DNA from: Colius striatus
Lineage: Eukaryota; Chordata; Aves; Coliiformes; Coliidae
Length of the DNA stretch: 64,000 nucleotides
Assembly (NCBI RefSeq): GCF_028858725.1
Contig: NC_084760.1
Coordinates: forward strand, 77,692,367 to 77,756,366
Direction of reading: 5' to 3'
Shown here: positions 60,501-64,000 of the stretch, in pieces
Numbering within the stretch: the first letter of the stretch is position 1
Layout: the number at the start of each line of letters is the position of its first letter
The notes under the pieces: generated by a model
Told to the model about the DNA's origin: nothing
Seen by the model: only the letters and a program-made list of their open reading frames with translations
The model's database searches: none
Translations under genes and position numbers: made by a program

Positions 60501-62092
60501 AACAGAGTACTGGGCTTCTCTGTGCAAAGGTGGGGTTTAACAACATGCTCTGTAAAGACTGACTGTCCCTTCTCCAATAGGTAGTGCATTTCTTCCCAGT
60601 TGTTAGGTTTGATTACACTCTTCTCCCTTTTAGTGACTGAATGATCTTGAAGCAGAACCCAATGGTGGAGGGCAAGTTAGTCAAAGGCCTGTCTTCAACC
60701 AGGGAAGCCTGGGAGAACTTGCAGGTTAATGTCAGGAGTGAGCATTGCTCTTCGTCAGCACCAGGCAGGTTTTGGCTTTTGAAAGTCTCTCTTGACAAGA
60801 TGATGAAGGAACTGGAGCTTCAGAGAATGGCTGGGAGTACTGGTGCGTCACACTTGCTTAAATCAATCCTCACTGCAATGCTAGAGGTTAGTGTAGCAAA
60901 TTGTGCTATTTCCCCACCTGTTTCATGGGGATATAGTTACATTGTCAACACCCTTACAGATGTTAGGGTCCATATGTAGGGAAGAAATAAGGGGCACAGA
61001 CCCATGCCCTGCTTACCCAAGACAAGTGGTAATAGGCTGTGGAGAAAGGGCTGCTTCCCTGTCAGGGCTGTTCTGGGAGATGTTGCTGTGTCACAGCTGT
61101 GCTCGCAGACTCTTGCACCTCATTTTCTTTCAGCAGGTTTGCAGGGACCTTGGCTGCTGAACCTGGTCCACAGAGTCTCCATTCATCTACTTAGCCTTAG
61201 ATGGGAACCCAAGAGCTAGCCTTTAGTCGGTACCTCATGGTTTAGGTCTCATAACAGCCTTAGCCAAGATTCCTCCCCAGGGCTTTTTGCTTGCTTAAAA
61301 ATTGCACCAGCTCAGGTGTGCAGTACTCCCTGTATGAGGCAGACAGGATGTAGTCCCGGTGCCAGCACAAGCAGAGAAAAGTTCCTTTCCCTCTGTGGCT
61401 GGTTCCTAATCAATGTCATTGAGGTGTTTGAACATCTCCTTTGAAAACCAGTTAGTTCTACCTGGGTCCTTTCAGTTTAAACGAGCTCGAGCAGCTTCCA
61501 TACTGAGCTGGATTACAGGTTTTTGTAACAAACACTTGTATTGGTGTTGCTCAGGTCCACCTCTTTGAGGGCTTCTGCTTTTGTAAGAGGTGAGGGGACA
61601 GACCAAAGGCAATAGCTACATCGCCTTCCCAGGGTATGGAAAAGAGCAGCTGGAAGAGTTATGGCTTCAGTACAGTATGAGGTGGGAGGTGAGCCTTGGA
61701 GGCTGCTGGAGCAGCATCTGAACGTGCTGAGATGGTACTCTGCCCATTCCCCATGCACTGGTGGGACATGCCCTAGAAGAGCCCTGACAAAGGGTTTCAC
61801 TTTGGCAACACACCCCCTTCAAGCTGGAACCTGGGACCTAGTGGCTCTTGTAGAATTAATATAAACCAGCTGGGAGTGACTATTACAAATACTTTAAAAT
61901 GCAATTTTCTCCTTGCTTTCCAATTTAATGATTTAGTCTGGAACAGTTTGTCTCCTCTCTGGTAAGGTGCTCCCTTTTTGGGAGCTGGAATAAGGAGTGA
62001 ACAATCGTTCGGAAAGCAGTCTGGGCAGAGCAGAGGTCTCAGATCTTACTGAAAGAGATAAAAGAGTAAAAAGGAAACGTGACACCACGTAT
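60501..62092. other. Gap between POLR1C and XPO5, no gene supported
   Basis: No coding exon, RNA gene or clear repeat beyond the CR1 fragment on its left. Open frames are under about 115 codons and show no family resemblance. Confidence 0.55.
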
Positions 62093-63556
62093 ACGAAACT
62101 GGAATAGCTTTACTGACATTCAGAGGTGTAACACAACCAGTTCAGAGACAGCTTTGGATTTAAACATTCCTACAAAAAAGGTTCTAAAAACCATTTAAAA
62201 AACCCCCCTTGTGTCTAGCATGAAGTCACAGAATGTTAAAAATATCACAACACAATAAATACACCCAGCCTTTGCTAGAGCCAGGAGCCATGTTAACTCA
62301 GAGGTTAAAAATGTTCTGAGGCCAGGAGGAACAGCACAGGAGGGTAAGTGGATTCCCACAGCCTGCTCTTCCTTCCTGCACTCCCAACACCTCCCAGACC
62401 CTCTCTTCTGTCAAGTCTGTCCCAGGGGAGGTGCCACCTTCTCTGGCTGCCACAGTTTATTACTGGCTTTGTCTCCTGGCTGCTGGCACTGCCAGCTAGC
62501 TCTGGCCAGACCCTCCCAGCTCCTGTGCTGACACTGGGATAACTCGAGTGAACATTTGTCATGTAAGGAGGACCAGCTTAGCAAATTGGAGTGGCTTGAT
62601 TGATAAAGAGTCCCACCTCGTCTAAAACCCAGTTTCTAACCTGGCTATCCCCATAAACTGCAGTATAAACCCAAGCCCTCCTGCCCCATGCCCCCTGTTC
62701 TCTAAGTACCAGACGGGGTAAAAACACAGGCTACTGTCACCTCCACAGCAACAGGGTGAGGAGATCCCTTTTGGTTTGCAGGTGCTTCAGATATTGGTCC
62801 AGATTTTGTGTACCCTGCACTGGCCATGTTCTAGTCTACAGGGCATGCTAAAAAGAAGAAATAAAAACAATCAGTCTTGCTCCCCTGAGAGAGATGTCCA
62901 GGAGAGGCTGGCACAAAGGAAAAGCCTGCCCTTTGGCTCTGGGCCCAACAGGCTGCGTGATCATACACACATCTGCCTGTGTGACGGTGTCTGCCTCTTT
63001 CTAGAGAGCAGCTCCACCAAGCACAGAAAGGCTGATATGGAGAGAGATGCTGGAACAGTGCAGCTCCCCTGGCATGCAGCCCCTGTCTGGATGCGGATCT
63101 GTGGGACAGGCACCCACAGGCATGCTGCGAGTCCCTACAAAGCCGGCCTCCTGGCACCCTGGGGAAGACTTGGGGAGCCCCTTCTCACGGGGTGCGTTAC
63201 TCTGCCTTGTGCATTAATCCTACACCCCAAGGGATGAGAGTGAGCCAAGGCTACAGGATGACCTGGCTGTACCTAATGGAGTCTCCGTGCTTGGTTCCCA
63301 CCTTGCAGAGTAGTGGAGGTCTAAAGCTGCTCATCTGATGGAGAGGAGGAGAAGGAATTGAGGAAAGCTTAATAGACTGGTTCATATGCCACCACAGGTC
63401 CCATCCCAGTGCAGGGAGGAGAATGGGACAGGACCCTTAAAGGGGCTTTATTCAGACAAATGCTTGTGGAGGCGATGACAAGGAGAATCTAACGTGCTTA
63501 CTATGAAGAGAGACAAAATATAAGGTAGGGGAGGAGATGGCTGCAGCATCCCAGGC
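62093..63556 (-). other. XPO5: XPO5 3' untranslated region (long form)
   Basis: Downstream of the XPO5 stop there are two possible ends on the minus strand. AATAAA at 63447-63452 would give a UTR of about 125 nt. An AGTAAA variant at 62109-62114, in AT-rich sequence, would give about 1.46 kb, close to what I recall for the human transcript. No conserved frame lies between them, so I read the whole stretch as UTR of variable length. Confidence 0.5.
63447..63452 (-). terminator. XPO5: Proximal poly(A) signal of XPO5
   Basis: TTTATT on the + strand is AATAAA on the minus strand, about 105 nt downstream of the XPO5 stop codon. It is the nearest canonical signal; a distal site near 62,110 may also be used. 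Confidence 0.55.
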
Positions 63557-64000
63557 TCAGGGCTCAAAGAACGCAGTGAGGCCCTCTCCATCCTCATTTT
63601 CTAGCACGTCTGTCTCCAGTGATGGCTTCACCTTTTTGAAGAGAGAGGGGAGGTTCCGGATATGAACCTCCTTGCGGAACTGCTCCCCGAGGGGCTTCTG
63701 CAGGGGACAGAGAGACAGGCATCAATCACTGCTGCCCTCACACCCCTCACACTCAGCTCAGGGGCAGCCAGCTTACAGACAAGGTGCAGACTCCAGACTG
63801 CAATCCCTAGGCCTGGTCCCCCTGCACGCACTTTGGGGACTCTCAGGCCTGGTCCTTCCCAGAGTAACCACTAGTGCACCAGCTCCCCAGCTTCTAATGC
63901 AATGCCACCAGGCTCCAACACTGCCATCCTCAGAGAAGCCCAGCGCTCACCTGGCAGCTTTGTTCAAACATTTTAGCACTGGGTTCCCCTTGGCACTCTT
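63557..64000 (-). CDS. XPO5: Exportin-5, C-terminal exons only (cut by window edge)
   Basis: Exportin-5 is the RanGTP-dependent karyopherin that carries pre-miRNA hairpins from nucleus to cytoplasm. Two pieces are visible: the end of the penultimate coding exon (63951-64000, continuing beyond the window) and the last coding exon (63697-63557). They are joined by a GT-AG intron in phase 0. The visible residues read FEQSCQ, then KPLGEQFRKEVHIRNLPSLF, then an acidic tail ending in GLTAFFEP and a stop. This matches the human C terminus very closely (human ends in GGGLATIFEP, from memory). The HEAT-repeat body lies outside the window. Nothing looks broken. Confidence 0.95.

Overview
This is a vertebrate nuclear genome window, most likely from a bird. 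The evidence is split genes with GT-AG introns, CpG islands at housekeeping promoters, three truncated CR1-type retroposons (one keeping a characteristic ATTCTATG-like 3' tail), compact introns, and proteins that align by eye with mammalian orthologues but differ from them. There is no prokaryotic or viral content, and I saw no tRNA, rRNA or CRISPR.

Layout. Positions 1 to about 26,090 contain no gene that I can support: two CR1 fragments, some simple-sequence tracts and two TATA-containing candidate promoter sites. This stretch probably holds 5' noncoding exons or introns of TJAP1, or intergenic DNA. TJAP1 (+) has coding exons from 26,127 to 36,506 and a 3' UTR of about 2.6 kb ending near 39,160. 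LRRC73 (-) runs from a start at 46,427 to a stop at 40,976 in six coding exons. A mostly featureless gap (about 47,050-51,110) follows. YIPF3 (-) runs from a start at 56,283 to a stop at 51,471 in nine coding exons. POLR1C (+) starts 367 bp away at 56,651 from a shared CpG-island promoter and ends at 59,649, also in nine coding exons. The 3' end of XPO5 (-) lies at 63,557-64,000 and runs off the right edge. From memory, the order TJAP1-LRRC73-YIPF3-POLR1C-XPO5 and the orientations match human 6p21.1, which supports every gene call independently. I rebuilt the splice sites by hand: the joined reading frames give 631 aa (TJAP1), 303 aa (LRRC73), 345 aa (YIPF3), 346 aa (POLR1C) and a partial XPO5 C terminus.

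The genes are not one pathway. TJAP1 is a coiled-coil tight-junction/Golgi protein, YIPF3 a Golgi multi-pass protein, POLR1C a shared subunit of RNA polymerases I and III, XPO5 the pre-miRNA export receptor, and LRRC73 a leucine-rich-repeat protein of unknown role.

The most interesting signal is in TJAP1. After the usual donor of its first coding exon, the same frame stays open for 438 more codons and reaches a second good donor (27,570) in the same phase. The extra stretch carries repeated SRS-x-E motifs, so a much longer isoform (about 1,069 aa) or a truncated one (501 aa) is possible. Second, a 16-base exact match to the Tn5/Nextera mosaic end lies in a GC-rich block at 40,660-40,675 and may mark an assembly artefact.
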